From Polytrichum commune (lineage: Eukaryota; Streptophyta; Polytrichopsida; Polytrichales; Polytrichaceae): 64,000 nt of DNA. The DNA lies in the NCBI GenBank assembly GCA_950295325.1, contig OX485805.1, positions 32,663,501-32,727,500 of the forward strand. The letters are read 5' to 3'. The position numbers were made by a program, and so were the translations under genes. Shown one piece after another: positions 25,616 through 37,652 of the stretch (positions within the stretch are counted from its first letter, which is position 1; every line of letters begins with the position of its first letter). The notes below the pieces were generated by a model. It had not been told where the DNA came from. It saw only the letters and a program-made list of their open reading frames with translations, and searched no databases.

Positions 25616-26980
25616 CCGGTGGGTGGACTCGTCTTGGGAAACCTAAATGATATGCATGGATCACTATGAAGTTAAACCCCCTATATACGATAAGTTTATA
25701 GAGGAAAACATATGTATACGTACAAATGGCAAGCTAGAAAATGGGCTCATGTATTTATACTAAGCTTCCAACTCAATTGTGACTTCCCAACTTGAGCATT
25801 GACAAAATTTATGTCATGAATTAAATAATCCTTTACTACACATAAAGTTCACTTTCACTTTCCAATGAGAAAGTCATTGAATGTTTTTTTTTTCCATTCA
25901 TAGCATGTAACTCAACGATCGTATCAAACAAACAAAGACAAGAGCACAATAAGTTAGCCACAATCCAGAGAAAAAAAAAACTCAAGGAAGCCATATGCTC
26001 TCCAAGATCCTCTAGCTTGTCCTAGAACCCAAATGTGAACCCCTAACAAGAATGGACAAGGGAGTCATTGAGGACTATCACCATATGACCAAAATGGATG
26101 AAAATTTGAATTGGATGAAACTAACACATCGTGTCAAATTTTTCTATAAACCTTTGGGCCCCCCTTTGTACATCTACCTTTACTTCAACATTCTTAGTCG
26201 CCTTTTCAAATGTACACACTAGAGAACATTAACACCTCTCCCTTATGTATACTTTGTATGCTGATGCCTCAAATAATACCCCTTCTTACATCACTTTCAT
26301 TCTTATCTGGTATGATGAATCCACCACCAGGGGATTTTGCCTTCTACATTTTAACCCTACTAAGTAAATGTCTATACATTCAATAAACTTATCAGTCTTC
26401 TCTGGGGGGGGGGGTGGACTCTTCATACCACATACAAATTAACATGAGTATAAAAAGGGGTATTATTTGAGGCATTGGCACACACAATATACACAAGGGG
26501 GGGGGGATATTGTTTTCTCTAGTGTGCACATTTAAAAAGCTTGTTAAGAATTCTGAATAAAAGTAGATGTACAAAAGGGGGCCTTAAGGTTTAGAGAAAA
26601 AATTGACAATAGATGTGCTACTTCCATCCAATTTATGTGTTTCATCTAAACAAAGTATGTTTTGGGGTTAGATTAATTTTGAAATACATCCTATGGATGA
26701 AAAATTGTTCATGAACTTTCTCTTTTGAAAATGAAAGTGGATCCGGTATGTAATAAAGGCCTAATTAATTCATGATTATATTTTGCGTATGTGGTGGAAG
26801 CATTTGTATGAGATCAAATTGAGAAGCTTAGTATAAATACACAAGTCCATTTTCTAGCCTATTGTTAGCATGTGTACACTTGTTTTCTCTCTATACAATG
26901 ATCAAGTATAGGATATGTTATTGCAAAGTCACCCAGGCACGTCATTTAGGTTTCCGATGAAGAGTTCACCTCCCATGGTG
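25616..26980. repeat. Large inverted repeat (foldback)
   Basis: Left arm 25616-26283 and right arm 26458-26980 are inverted copies that align along their length with indels. Matching blocks include 'gggaaacctaaatga', 'gctagaaaatgg', 'gtatttatactaagcttc', 'ttgtacatctac', 'cacactagagaa' and 'gcctcaaataataccc'. The spacer is about 174 bp. Related single copies occur elsewhere (about 2945-3095). No ORF is conserved. A transcript would form a long, imperfect hairpin. Confidence 0.75.
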
Positions 26981-29900
26981 TTTCACCCCATTGATTTTAA
27001 ACTTGGAATATATGTACGTTAAAATCCATTATAGGTCAAAATTCAAGATTATATGAATAGTCACCTTAAATGACGTCTACACACATTGACAACTTTTTTG
27101 GATAACTCTATTGCCCAAGTTGAGGAGTCACAACTTCAAAGTATCCGCTCATTGTCTATTCCTAGGATGGGTCACAATTACTAGGATGATTTTTTAATCC
27201 TTTATTGTTGGTTCAAGAAAGTGCTATACTTCTTGATATACAAAGCAAACTTAAGGAATTAAAAGAAAGGAAGAAAGAAAAAGTCCTCTTTCTACACTCA
27301 AATGCAATCTCCTTTCCAACAAAATGTATATGAGTTACGGTTTGTGTTGCAGTTTGCTTAAATGCCATAATCAATGTTTATCCACAATGGACACGTTCTC
27401 ATCCATGAACTATTACTTTATGTAAATCTATGTAAATTGATGTAAATTGGATGAAAGACTCACCGAATATATAGAACAATAGTTCTTCATCCACCTCTTC
27501 ACGCCGGGTTCTAATATGTATTAGTAGGATGGCTCGGATGAAAAACAATATTCAGGTAACTTATTAGTGAGATGGCCCACTGCTTTAAACGGAACCCATC
27601 CTCCGTTAGGCCCTCACACCTAACTAGCCGGCCTCCGTGCCTGGCTCTCCAAATTTTCATCCATCCATTGTACATCCAATGGTAACTTTGCCTCTAATGC
27701 ATGTGGTGGTACATGTTGACCTGGCATATGCATTTTCTTAGATCTAAGGTTATGTATAGCTTGGAAGGGAACCGTTGTGGTGATAATTAATGAGTGAGGT
27801 TAGGGATTTGTGGTGTCTATGTAATCTCATCAATTGCAAAGGTGAAACCGCACTTAATTTCAATACAGTTTGTAAATGATTAGTTTTGACTCCAGAAATG
27901 GAGTCATAGACCCCGAATTAGTCTAGTGGAGTCAAATTAGAATGATTTGGGCCTTAATCTTGTAGGAGATTTTTTTTCTGAACTAGAGTCCCTTCATCCA
28001 TGATGGATGACTTTACACAGACCCCACAAATGCCAAGCCGATGAAGGTGGGTTTATAGCTACTAGGGTCCAAGACCAAAGAAACTCCGAAATCAAGTGAT
28101 CTTATTTGGTTGAGCAAAAAAAAAAATTAAAAAAAAATGCCCAAGGACTTTACAATAGGGGTCAGATCCAAGGTATGGAAGAATGACATGGCGCTAATGT
28201 GGAATTACTATGCCATCAAATATCAGGAGTCCCCACTTAAAATCCATATTCATGTTGAATCTTGAGTTCAAGAGTAAGGGTCATTGAGGGTTATTTTGGA
28301 CCCCATGTTTCTTGGACCCGGACTCTAATGTCACAATATATGTCTTCATGTTTACATCAACTTTGCATCAACACTTTCACAATCTAAAATTTGGTCATGG
28401 CATAACTAAAACGGACAAATCAACAATGTGTTGAGGAATAACGTATATGTAAGAACGCACGAGGTGTTCATTATAAAATGTAGCAAGTGTTGCAATTGCA
28501 TGCTAGTACAACATTCAATTAGTGTGGACCACATTGGGTCTAAGAATCCACAACTAAAACTATTGCAGACTATTTCAACATCATCGACGATTTCACTTCC
28601 GAAACATTGATGGAAACTATACAATTTTCCTTGTTTTTAATAGTGTGTATTTCAAAGTGGCCAAATATGTTGTTCATTCATGCTTGCTCCATTTGGATTT
28701 GGTGTCTACATCTATCTATTTGTGTTTCAAAAACAAATAAGCAGAACAAAGGTTGGTGAAACAATATGTTTATTGAGATATGCTATGAATTGTGGTTGCA
28801 CTTTAGTTCAAATTTCTTCCTCTTATTATATGATGTGGTCCCCATACAACTTGATTCATGTAAGGCTATTGGTTAGGGGTGAGGATTCGGGTTGCATTCA
28901 ATTCTATCTTTATATGTGGAGCTTACTAAGGCTTCAATGAGCATAATAGAGTCACATGTGGGAGAGAGGGGGGAGGTCACTCATGTTTTGACTAGAAAAT
29001 GCCATGCAATCAAATTTAGGGTCTTATTTGATGTCTTAAAAGTTAAAATCATCAAAGTCTTCAAAAAATTTAGGGTATGAAGAATTCAAATCAAGCATAC
29101 ATTGGAAATATTCCAAGAACATCAAGAAAATATACATAATACGTCATGAACATGTGTATTATTTCATAGCCCCTTGAAAATAACCCTTTACCTCACATGG
29201 TACCCCCCCCCCCCATTTGTGCATTGTGATAAGGATTATGCGCAAAGTACCTCAACAAGGACCTAACTCCAAGTTTGGTCCCTTTTTTTAAAGGGATTTC
29301 TTCTAAGTGTTCGTTACCTTGTTGTGTGTCAAAGCCTAATTATGGAAAGTTGAGTGGTATTCCTTGGACTTCTCTTGCCATCCCAAACACTCTGAAAGAA
29401 CATTAGGATTTAAAATAGGGATTATCAATGTGATCCGCCACCTTGAATCTTGGATTGGCATATGCCCAGCTAGCTCAGCGCACCAATCCTAGTACATGAC
29501 AAGCTAAAAAACTAATTTATAATAGCCCGACGCCACTTTTTGAGCATATTGAATTAATCCAAAAGAAAACTCAAGTGACTCTACAACTCCTTCACAATTA
29601 CGCTCTCAAACTCATGTTTTAGCTAGCTGAATGGGAGTTTGATCCAAGGCTTTACGCATGGTTCTTTTGTTGGTTAGGATGGTTGTTTTGGGGTCTTGAG
29701 GTTTCTGTTTTTTACTAGGTATGGGCCAAAGAAGTTACTTCTCCTTTTATGCCATGTCAACAAGGATGCTTGACTTTTAATTTACTTTTATAGAATTGGT
29801 TGTGTTGTGTGCATCACTAACAACTTGAGTGGTTAGGACTCATCTCCACCTTGCAAGTGTGTATGGTATCCGTTCTTCACCAAGTCATACTAGTGTTATC

Positions 29901-30067
29901 CGCTCAGGCACATCCAGTCATTTTGGGGGTCATTCGACCCACTAGTCATCCTAAAGTGTGGACATCAAGGAGTTGGGCAAGCTTAATAGGGGCCTTGAAA
30001 TAATGGGCAATCAAATCGCCCCTCTTATGGCATTGAGAAAGAGTGTACTTCTTAAAGGTCGTTTTAC
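26981..30067. other. Intergenic, no supported gene
   Basis: AT-rich, with homopolymer runs (poly-A at about 28116-28136, a C-run at about 29205-29215). Short open frames such as 28680-28940 have no recognisable domain. Nothing else is seen. Confidence 0.4.
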
Positions 30068-30186
30068 ACATGTGACCAAGGGCTATGAAAGAAAATATTT
30101 CAGGACTTCTTGTGGTCATGGTCGGCAGTCCAAAGACCATGACCAAGAGAAGTCCACATCACTTTTTAAAGCCTTGGTCATGGGAA
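30068..30186. repeat. Foldback with 21-bp core arms
   Basis: The core arm 30103-30123 (ggacttcttgtggtcatggtc) pairs with 30135-30155 with two mismatches around an 11-nt loop. Outer complementarity (near 'gtgaccaagggct' and 'aaagccttggtcatg') extends the structure to about 30068-30186. The 113-codon open frame across it is probably incidental. Confidence 0.6.
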
Positions 30187-31369
30187 ATGATGTAAAGTGG
30201 ACTTATACCGGGACAAAATGCTTTTTAATAAAGACAAAAACATTGCTAAAAATAAAGACGTATACATATGTATTTAGAATACTTTTAAAATCAAAATAGA
30301 AATTATCAAAATATATTTTACATGTTTGTCATGGCCACTTAATTTTTTGCTAAGGCAAGTTACTTATCTACGTTCTCTCACCGCAAAAGCACGGTTGCCA
30401 CTAAATAGCATCCAATTCTAAACATGTGAAATTTCCTGTCAAGCCCATGTCGCTTTCTCATTCACTTTTTGACATGCTCACCCACGGTCACTTTTATTTT
30501 GGTGACCTTGTGTAAACCTGATGTAAAACAAAGTGGGACTGCCATTCACTTCTCCACCAGTGCGAAATCTTAAAAAATAATGGTCATGGTCACATGTCAC
30601 TGGTGTAAACATACCCTAACTTAGACAAGACAAAATATACGGACAAAGAAACTCTACAATTCATGCCAACATTGGCAAACATAGATGATATCCTCTATCA
30701 TGTTTTTGGTTCTATAATAAAATAAAAGTAAAGAATAGAAATGATAAAGCCATCAAATATGCTTGAGTCTTATGTCAGTGAAGCTTAACAGACGGGATGG
30801 ATGGCCATCTTCGCTTGTGTGAAATTCTCGAGACTCGGACTGACCACGCTTGAGACACTTGGGTCAATTGTACATCACGCATTTTAAGTAGGATAAGGTA
30901 CCCTATATATAGATAACCAGTGGATAACCAGGCCAAACCCTGGTGAATGGTGTTACCAGCCTACCAGGCCCATTTTCGATAACCGCCCCAAAGCATAATA
31001 CATAGAGTCCCCTAAAGTCATGAAGTTTCAACCCTATTACTGTCATTCTAGAATTGGGAATGTTGAAAATAGATAGTGACTGGGTGAGAGGTGAGTCAGA
31101 GCCGTTGAGGAGTTCAACATGATGAAAATAATAAGTTAGAAGGGCACAACTTTGGGTTATTTAAAAAGGGTAACATTTGTACTGAAGTTTTTCTCTACCA
31201 CATGTAAAAAATAAGTTGACTTATGCTTGAATATGGATGGGTTGGGAAAGAATCTTGCCTCTGACGATTTACTCAAATTTCAATACTTCAAATTAAACTG
31301 TGATTTTTAAAATTTGTTCAGCATTGTTGTGTCCATTTATGGGTTTGTGAAAAATCACTCCAGTATCAC
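30187..31369. other. Intergenic, nothing identified
   Basis: AT-rich spacer without a supportable gene or clear repeat. Confidence 0.4.
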
Positions 31370-32290
31370 ACATGTACCCACACTTGTCGCGCACCTCTCC
31401 ATGAGGAGTGCCCAAAACACCATGGGCACAAGGGGGACCCCGGAGTGACACCCGAGACTTGTGGCGCCATTGGTGAGAGGGCCCAAGTGATCCTAGTGTG
31501 GGCGAGGGCCCCGGGCGTTGGGAACGCCTCCCACCCACAGAGACTAGGAGGCATGAGGGTAAGGCCATGAGCTATGCGTAGCTCATGGTGGGGTGATTCT
31601 AGAATGCTCAAGAACACCACAATTGGAGGTGTGAGCTAGGAGTTATGAGAATTTGAGTGGGGCGCTGTCCCGGGACAGCACCCTGGTACATCAGTGCCTG
31701 GGAGTGATTCCCGGGACTGCCAAGGTTCGAACAGGCATAACTTCCTCAGTACTTGCCCAAATGGGGCAAGTGAGGAGTCCGTCAGCATCTACGTGAAGCG
31801 TAGATGAAGATGGAGTGGTTGCTTGTTAGGATCAGACATCATACAAGGAAGTTATGATGGTCTGAAGCTGCTGGGGCTTCTAGGCCCAGCGGCTAAGGGA
31901 AAATGTCTACTTGGCCCCAACTCTTGGTAGAGAGACAAGAGGTTTCTTGACGGTGGGGTAGGGGTCCCGCGTAGAGTCCTAGAGGCTTATATGGGTGAGG
32001 CGGTGTGGCCTCACCCACCCGAGGCGGAATGGCACGGCCTCCATGGGCTTTGGCCCATTGTGAGGCCATAGTTGCCTAGTATGCTTCGGGTTGTTGTAGT
32101 GTTGCTCCGGCAACACGATGATCAACATAGGATTGAACTTCCATGGATGGAAGTCCACATCGAAGAAATGGGTTACCGATTAAGGGGTGAGTCCCAAAAG
32201 CAAAGTAGGAGGGTTGGTGCCCCTCCTATGAACTATAAGGTCCGGGGTAGGAGGAGCTAACCATTAGCATGGCGGAATGCTAAGGGTTAG
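31370..32290. other. GC-rich non-coding island
   Basis: About 0.9 kb is clearly richer in GC than either flank. It has no long open frame in any reading frame and many short self-complementary words, including a perfect 16-bp palindrome GCTGTCCCGGGACAGC at 31664-31679. It may be part of a retrotransposon (LTR or untranslated leader) or another repeat. I could not find matching ends within the window. Confidence 0.4.
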
Positions 32291-33125
32291 CACTCGTAAC
32301 CTTTGCTAGAAAGGGAAATTATCAAGATTTTTAAGGGGACTAGCAAGGGTTGCGACAACACTTCATGCAAACTTATCAGAAATGGGTTTGTCTACCTTAA
32401 CAAATTACCCACCAACACAGGCGCCTTGTTGTTTCAAAGGGTGGATTGAGAAGTGTATATGTTTCCTACTACAATGTTTATGGTTTTAGTGTCATGTACA
32501 CTATTTGCAAAGGGCCTAAACTAGATGCCTAGAGGTCTCAAAGTGTCATGTGTCATGTCCACTAATCGCCAATGTGACACTATTCATCATAACATGTAAC
32601 TTTGTTAACTTCAAAAGAATACATACATCAAGACATCTAGTGTACCACATTGGAATACTTGAGATGATAGACTTGTGTTGTAGTATGCAAGGATATATTA
32701 TTTTTGAGCATATTGATGGCAAGTGTCATGTGATTACATTATAGTTTCCAAGAGGAGAATATTCTTGAGCATGCTAATGCCAAGTGTCATTTGTGTACAA
32801 TTCTAGTCAATTTGAAGGCCATTGTGTCATATAGGCATGCACCTCATAACACTATAGAATATACTCATGCCAAGATATTATTGTAGTAAGCGCACTTGAA
32901 CGCCGAGTGTCATGAGGTGACACTAATGGTGAAGTTGTTGGTCATTGGCGTAACCTAACATATGCCTCAAAATAGGGTAGGTGGCACATTATGCATGTGG
33001 CACGACCATACATGGTGTAATGTATCCATCGCCATGGCACACATTTTAGGAACGCATCCATTAACTTCGTAGGGGGGGAGCACCTTTGCTATTGTATGAG
33101 CCCCACAACAAGGACTACTAACTAA
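32291..33125. other. Intergenic, nothing identified
   Basis: It contains several scattered 'aagtgtcatg' words (for example near 32540, 32720, 32780 and 32905) in loose repeats, without a gene. Confidence 0.35.
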
Positions 33126-33626
33126 GGGCCACTTCACACACGAGCCAAGAGCCGTGACCATAAAATTGTGAGAGCTCAAAAGAAAGTGTCCAAAAACCGC
33201 CCCAAGGCACCTTCAAAATCATTTAGTGTGGTCATGGACCCTCAAGTATAGTGTGAAGTCATTTGTGACTGGGTCCTTAACCAAATGCTATTTCAATGAA
33301 TATCTATTCATGTGGGTTCTCACACATGATAAAATAAAATAATCAACGGTTGTGAGCATTTGGAATGCCATGGTCTCCCGGTTTTGTGTTAGACCCACCT
33401 CCAAAAGGTGGTTTTGGAAAATAGTCCAAGTAACCATGAAACACGATCCATTTGATGCCATACATGAATCCATGTAGATTTTACATCCATCTTGCATTCA
33501 CATACTCCGTTGGTCCCTCAAGCGTAGTGCGAAGTGAACTTGGACCAGCTCCGCCTTTTCCACCAATGAAAGTGCTTGAAGTGTAATAATGGTCACGGGC
33601 TCTCAGTCTCGTGTGTGAAGTGGCCC
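33126..33626. mobile_element. 501-bp TIR element carrying R1 sequence
   Basis: The left end GGGCCACTTCACACACGAG continues to 'gagccgtgacca'. The right end is the near-complement, 'tggtcacgggctctc' then CTCGTGTGTGAAGTGGCCC. Inside, about 33310-33560 is a copy of the R1 family found at 1-970. There is no ORF. Target duplication is not convincing (flanks TAA and TTT). Confidence 0.65.
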
Positions 33627-34562
33627 TTTTAAGAATGTGTGTTGCTATAGAATGGTCAACGCCCTCTCCCATGTCAAAAAAAATCTAGCAAAGTTTGTGG
33701 GGGTGGGGACCATTTGTATGGATGTCCAATATAATGATTTCATTGCATCGGTGATATTGCACATTTTGAAAGAAAAAGTTCATTGGTTGAGGATTATTGA
33801 CTTTTGAGTGCCTACTTGGTAACATTATTGTGTCTTCACATGGATACATCAAAATGGCACAAGGACCATGTCAACTCCATGCACATGTGACTTGAGAGTG
33901 GCAAGGATTCATGAGAACCGAGCATGGCTAGAAAAAAATAACCGGATCATGCCATATCACAACCAATGGTTGGGGAGAACCGACGGCTAGTTCATTATCA
34001 GCCGATGGATTTCCCCTCATGGCCGGTCCAAATTTCCAACCATCGGATGGCAATCCGACTGTAATTTCAATCCTCCGGCAATTAGCCGATGGACCAGAAA
34101 ATGTCCCGGAAATGTAGCCGATTCTTTTTGTGAGTTACTGGGGCATTTGATGATGCACTTGAGGAAGTACCCTAAACCTTAAACTTTTTGAATTATGCAA
34201 CCTTTCCATGACCAAATCCAATTGCTTCTATGAAGAATTGGGGGACCCTTGGCCTTCAAGCGGTCAAGGCATTGCTAGGTTGAATTTCTGTCAAGGATAT
34301 TAACTCTTCAAATTTAAAGTTTTGAACATGCCTTTCTTTTCACTTATTCAAGATTTCGTACTAAGAAATGATTTCTAATAACTTTTCATACATTTTTTAA
34401 AACAATTAGTGCCGATATGAAGTCCATTTAATCGGATATTGACTAATGAAAATATGAAACTATAGACAATTGGCCGATTGATTTTACAAAAGACCGGCTC
34501 TTGCCGATGTAAATTGGAAAAAATCCGACCCTTTGTAGCAACTACCGGCAATTAGCCACTAA
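33627..34562. other. Spacer between two TIR elements
   Basis: No gene. It contains several 'gccgatgg'/'ccgatgga'-type words between 33990 and 34560, some in inverted orientation, but no clear element ends. Confidence 0.35.
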
Positions 34563-35058
34563 GGGGCGGTTTACACTATGGACCATGAAGTCGTCCCACG
34601 GCCATCTAAGCGATGTGATTGGACGTTGAAGTCGTCCCGGGACGACTTGGGTTTACACCAAGGAAAAAATGGCAGAGTGACCACGGAGGTTGAGGTCCAC
34701 AAATTTGTTTTTTTGAGCCTACTCTATCCACTGCCATGGTCCAACGGGTTTTCTGTTGGGACAAGCAAAAGAGGTGGTCTAGGAAAAATAGCAAGGGCCC
34801 ATGTCAGAAAAATGCCGTTTTAATGATTTTTTTGGATTTTTTTAATGATTTTTTTTTCAACTTAGTTAATGACTCCACTTTTTGGTGCATGGTCATTCTT
34901 CATGGTCCACATTTGGTTTACACCTAGTGAAGGGCCCACGAACCATGAAAACTAATATTTTAGTAACTCGGACCATGGAAGTCGTCCCATGAAGTCGTCC
35001 CACGCAAAATAGGCCTCTTACATGGGACGACTTCATGGTCCATAGTGTAAACCGCCCC
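34563..35058. mobile_element. PIF/Harbinger-like MITE, 496 bp
   Basis: The termini GGGGCGGTTTACACTATGG and its exact inverse continue through 'accatgaagtcgtccca', giving perfect TIRs of about 36 bp. They are flanked by TAA direct repeats (34560-34562 and 35059-35061), matching the TWA target preference of PIF/Harbinger transposons. The internal 'gtcgtccc'/'gggacgac' motif is repeated. No transposase is encoded. Near-perfect ends suggest recent activity. Confidence 0.8.
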
Positions 35059-35061
35059 TAA

Positions 35062-37283
35062 GGCTTCAAAAACTTCCCGAACTCTGATCACAACATGGCC
35101 AAATGAAGAGTATCCTTAAATACACCAAATGAACCATATGGTCAAACTTAGGCCATCTACACTCGTTATTACGCATAAATATGGAAGGTGCATGCAAATC
35201 CTGGTTTAAATGGTACTATGGGCCCACATCCCAACGATACTCCAAGTCTCCAAACTAACCTTGGAGGCCGTGAGCAAATGAGTGAACCCCCTTGCAAAAT
35301 GGAAATGACGATCCAACTCGGAATAGGTAAGGTAGATGTGCTTTCGATGGACACATTTCTCTATGCATCCGTGACTTTTCGTATTATATGAACCACGCAA
35401 TTAATGCAAGATGAGTAGCAAAATCCAATTGTGTTCATAGCCATTTGCCTCAGGATGTCTGGAGCTCATATGAATATCTCATTTGTTACAATTAAAGTGA
35501 CAAAATTTCGTGCTCATCAAGTGGTCATGTAGGTTCCTCCAAACATGTTGACTATTGAGCCTGAAACGGTTAGCATATTATGAGTACGTAGTCCAAATTT
35601 ATTTGAACACCTATTTCTTTTGGTGCCATTTCTTAGATCCGCACCTAATAATTGTTGGGTAGGAGTCCTTAGAATCCCATTATGAAGGGTGTGGGGTGTG
35701 TTTATATGAGATGAGTGACAAGTTATAAGATCTCCCCCCTCCCCGCACAAGTAGCAATACAATATTGTATTTGGTATATAGTAATGAATCCATATTTAGT
35801 ATAACTTGATAAAGGATTATGTGAGTATAAAGTCATATGTGAGAATGGTGGTTAGATATACATGGTGTGTATTTGAGTCTACGTCATTTATACAAACCTA
35901 AAATTAATCTTATTAATCATATATATATATATAATGTTCAATTGGAATAACCTACACGATAAATGGGGTTCATTTCATATAGGATCATTTTTTCAATGTT
36001 TTTGGCTTTAAAATATCTTTAAGCAATCTTAATCCACTCCGTAGGACATTGAGAGGCCTAAATTGGGCCCTTGGATGTTAAGGACTCTTCGAGTCATGTG
36101 TCAGGGCCGTCAAGAAAAGCAAAAAATTTGGGGGAAAAATATCATGTTTTGGATCCATATTTGATCAGTGTCGTAGAATCGATGAATAAGATGTGTGGGC
36201 CTTATGTAGTCACTCTTCTTAGTTCAACAACAATATTTGAGCAACACATGACAAGGTTTGTAGTTAGAAATATATACCAAAATGACATGTGCTCAACTAT
36301 GGGTTGCAACCAATTTGCCTTTGTGAGCCTTGAGAGTGGCATGACTATGAGCCCATAGTTGGTGACACACATGAGATATCATATATGACCATCGTGAAGA
36401 GAAATCCAACTGAGCAAGAAATCAAGACTAGTTGTGAGGGAGTATGGTTATGGGCTGCAATTATACTTTTCCTAGCCACTAGAAAGATGCCACTTCATCA
36501 AGATTGATCCTCACACCATTTATGAACTCTATATGCACCCCCAAATGAAAAGAAGATAGAAGGGGGGGGGGGGTTCGTGTCAACCACCGTTTCGCAAGGC
36601 AATTCATCGCCATTGCCACTTTATATGCATCCTAACAACATCCCTGACACTCAGCCACAATCCTCATATCCACCAACATGTCAATTCTATCTCCTCGAAA
36701 CACTCCAACCATTATAATGGGTAATAACAACTTCCATCACATAGTAGCAAGACATCCATCGACTCTTGCCTATTATGCGACACTAACCGGTTTGCTCATG
36801 GATGTGATCTATAGATTATGAACGCGATTGCCCTCTGGGTGGATGGAAAAGCACAAGAAAGTTGTTAGAAGTGCCCTTCACTTGGATGAAGGGGAGGCCA
36901 CACATGTTTGAAAATGTCAATTTCGAAGAGATTGGTGGGCCAAGGTAAAATAATTTTGACCTTGACATGTGCCTAATCTCGCGGAGCTTGGTGTGAAGGT
37001 CTCTCAAATTTTTGAAAGTTAAGACCATCCATTTTCACCTGCGATAAAAGAAACAAAGGTTCTAAACCTTCCAAAACCGCCGTCTTGGGATCGAGGTTGA
37101 AAACAAACGATTCTACCCAATAAAAGAAGGACTGACCTTGAAACCAAGCTCCCCAAAAACAAACACATGTCAAATTCTGTCAAAATTCTTTTACTTTGGC
37201 TTACTAAGCTCCGTTTCGAAACTAGCATTTCTAACATATGTGGCCTCCACATGAGTAACCGGTTATGAACTCTATTTGCACCT

Positions 37284-37290
<7 letters not shown>
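35062..37290. other. Intergenic, no supported gene
   Basis: G-runs at about 36561-36573 and scattered short open frames only. The 95-codon frame at 36071-36358 has no domain signature. Confidence 0.4.

Positions 37291-37320
<30 letters not shown>
37291..37320. repeat. (AG)n microsatellite upstream of gene B
   Basis: An uninterrupted GA/AG run of about 30 bp lies about 95 bp upstream of a TATA-like box. GA-rich tracts are common in plant core promoters, so it may have a regulatory role. Confidence 0.85.
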
Positions 37321-37321
<1 letters not shown>

Positions 37322-37414
37322 AACGGTGACACCTGAGGTGTCCGTTGAGGCTGACTCGTGCGATAACTGAGAGCCTACTACCGTGCTGCAAGACGACCCA
37401 TGACCGTCGCCGCC

Positions 37415-37423
37415 TTTATATGC
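37415..37423 (+). promoter_or_regulatory. TATA-like box of HMA gene B
   Basis: 'tttatatgc' lies in GC-rich surroundings about 238 bp upstream of the first ATG (37653), implying a 5'UTR of about 200 nt. It is inferred from the motif and position. Confidence 0.45.
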
Positions 37424-37652
37424 ATCCCGGCACCACCATCGACAATCAATCGCATCTTAAGTTTCCACCCACATTTGCCTATTTTCCTGCCCACGATCGC
37501 ACGCCACGCCTACAGTTGCTCCCTGGATTCTCGCAAGACTATATATTGCTCCTTCTCGCTCGTTTTCTGGTCGCCGGTAGCTTATTTGCGAGTTTTGTTG
37601 TTTCGGAGGTTTCCGTGCCCATTTGTGCAGTCACTGAGTTTGTGCAGGGAAG

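Noticed and set aside
31720-31740. GGTTCGAAC resembling a tRNA/SINE B box
   Set aside because: No A box, cloverleaf or terminator could be found around it.
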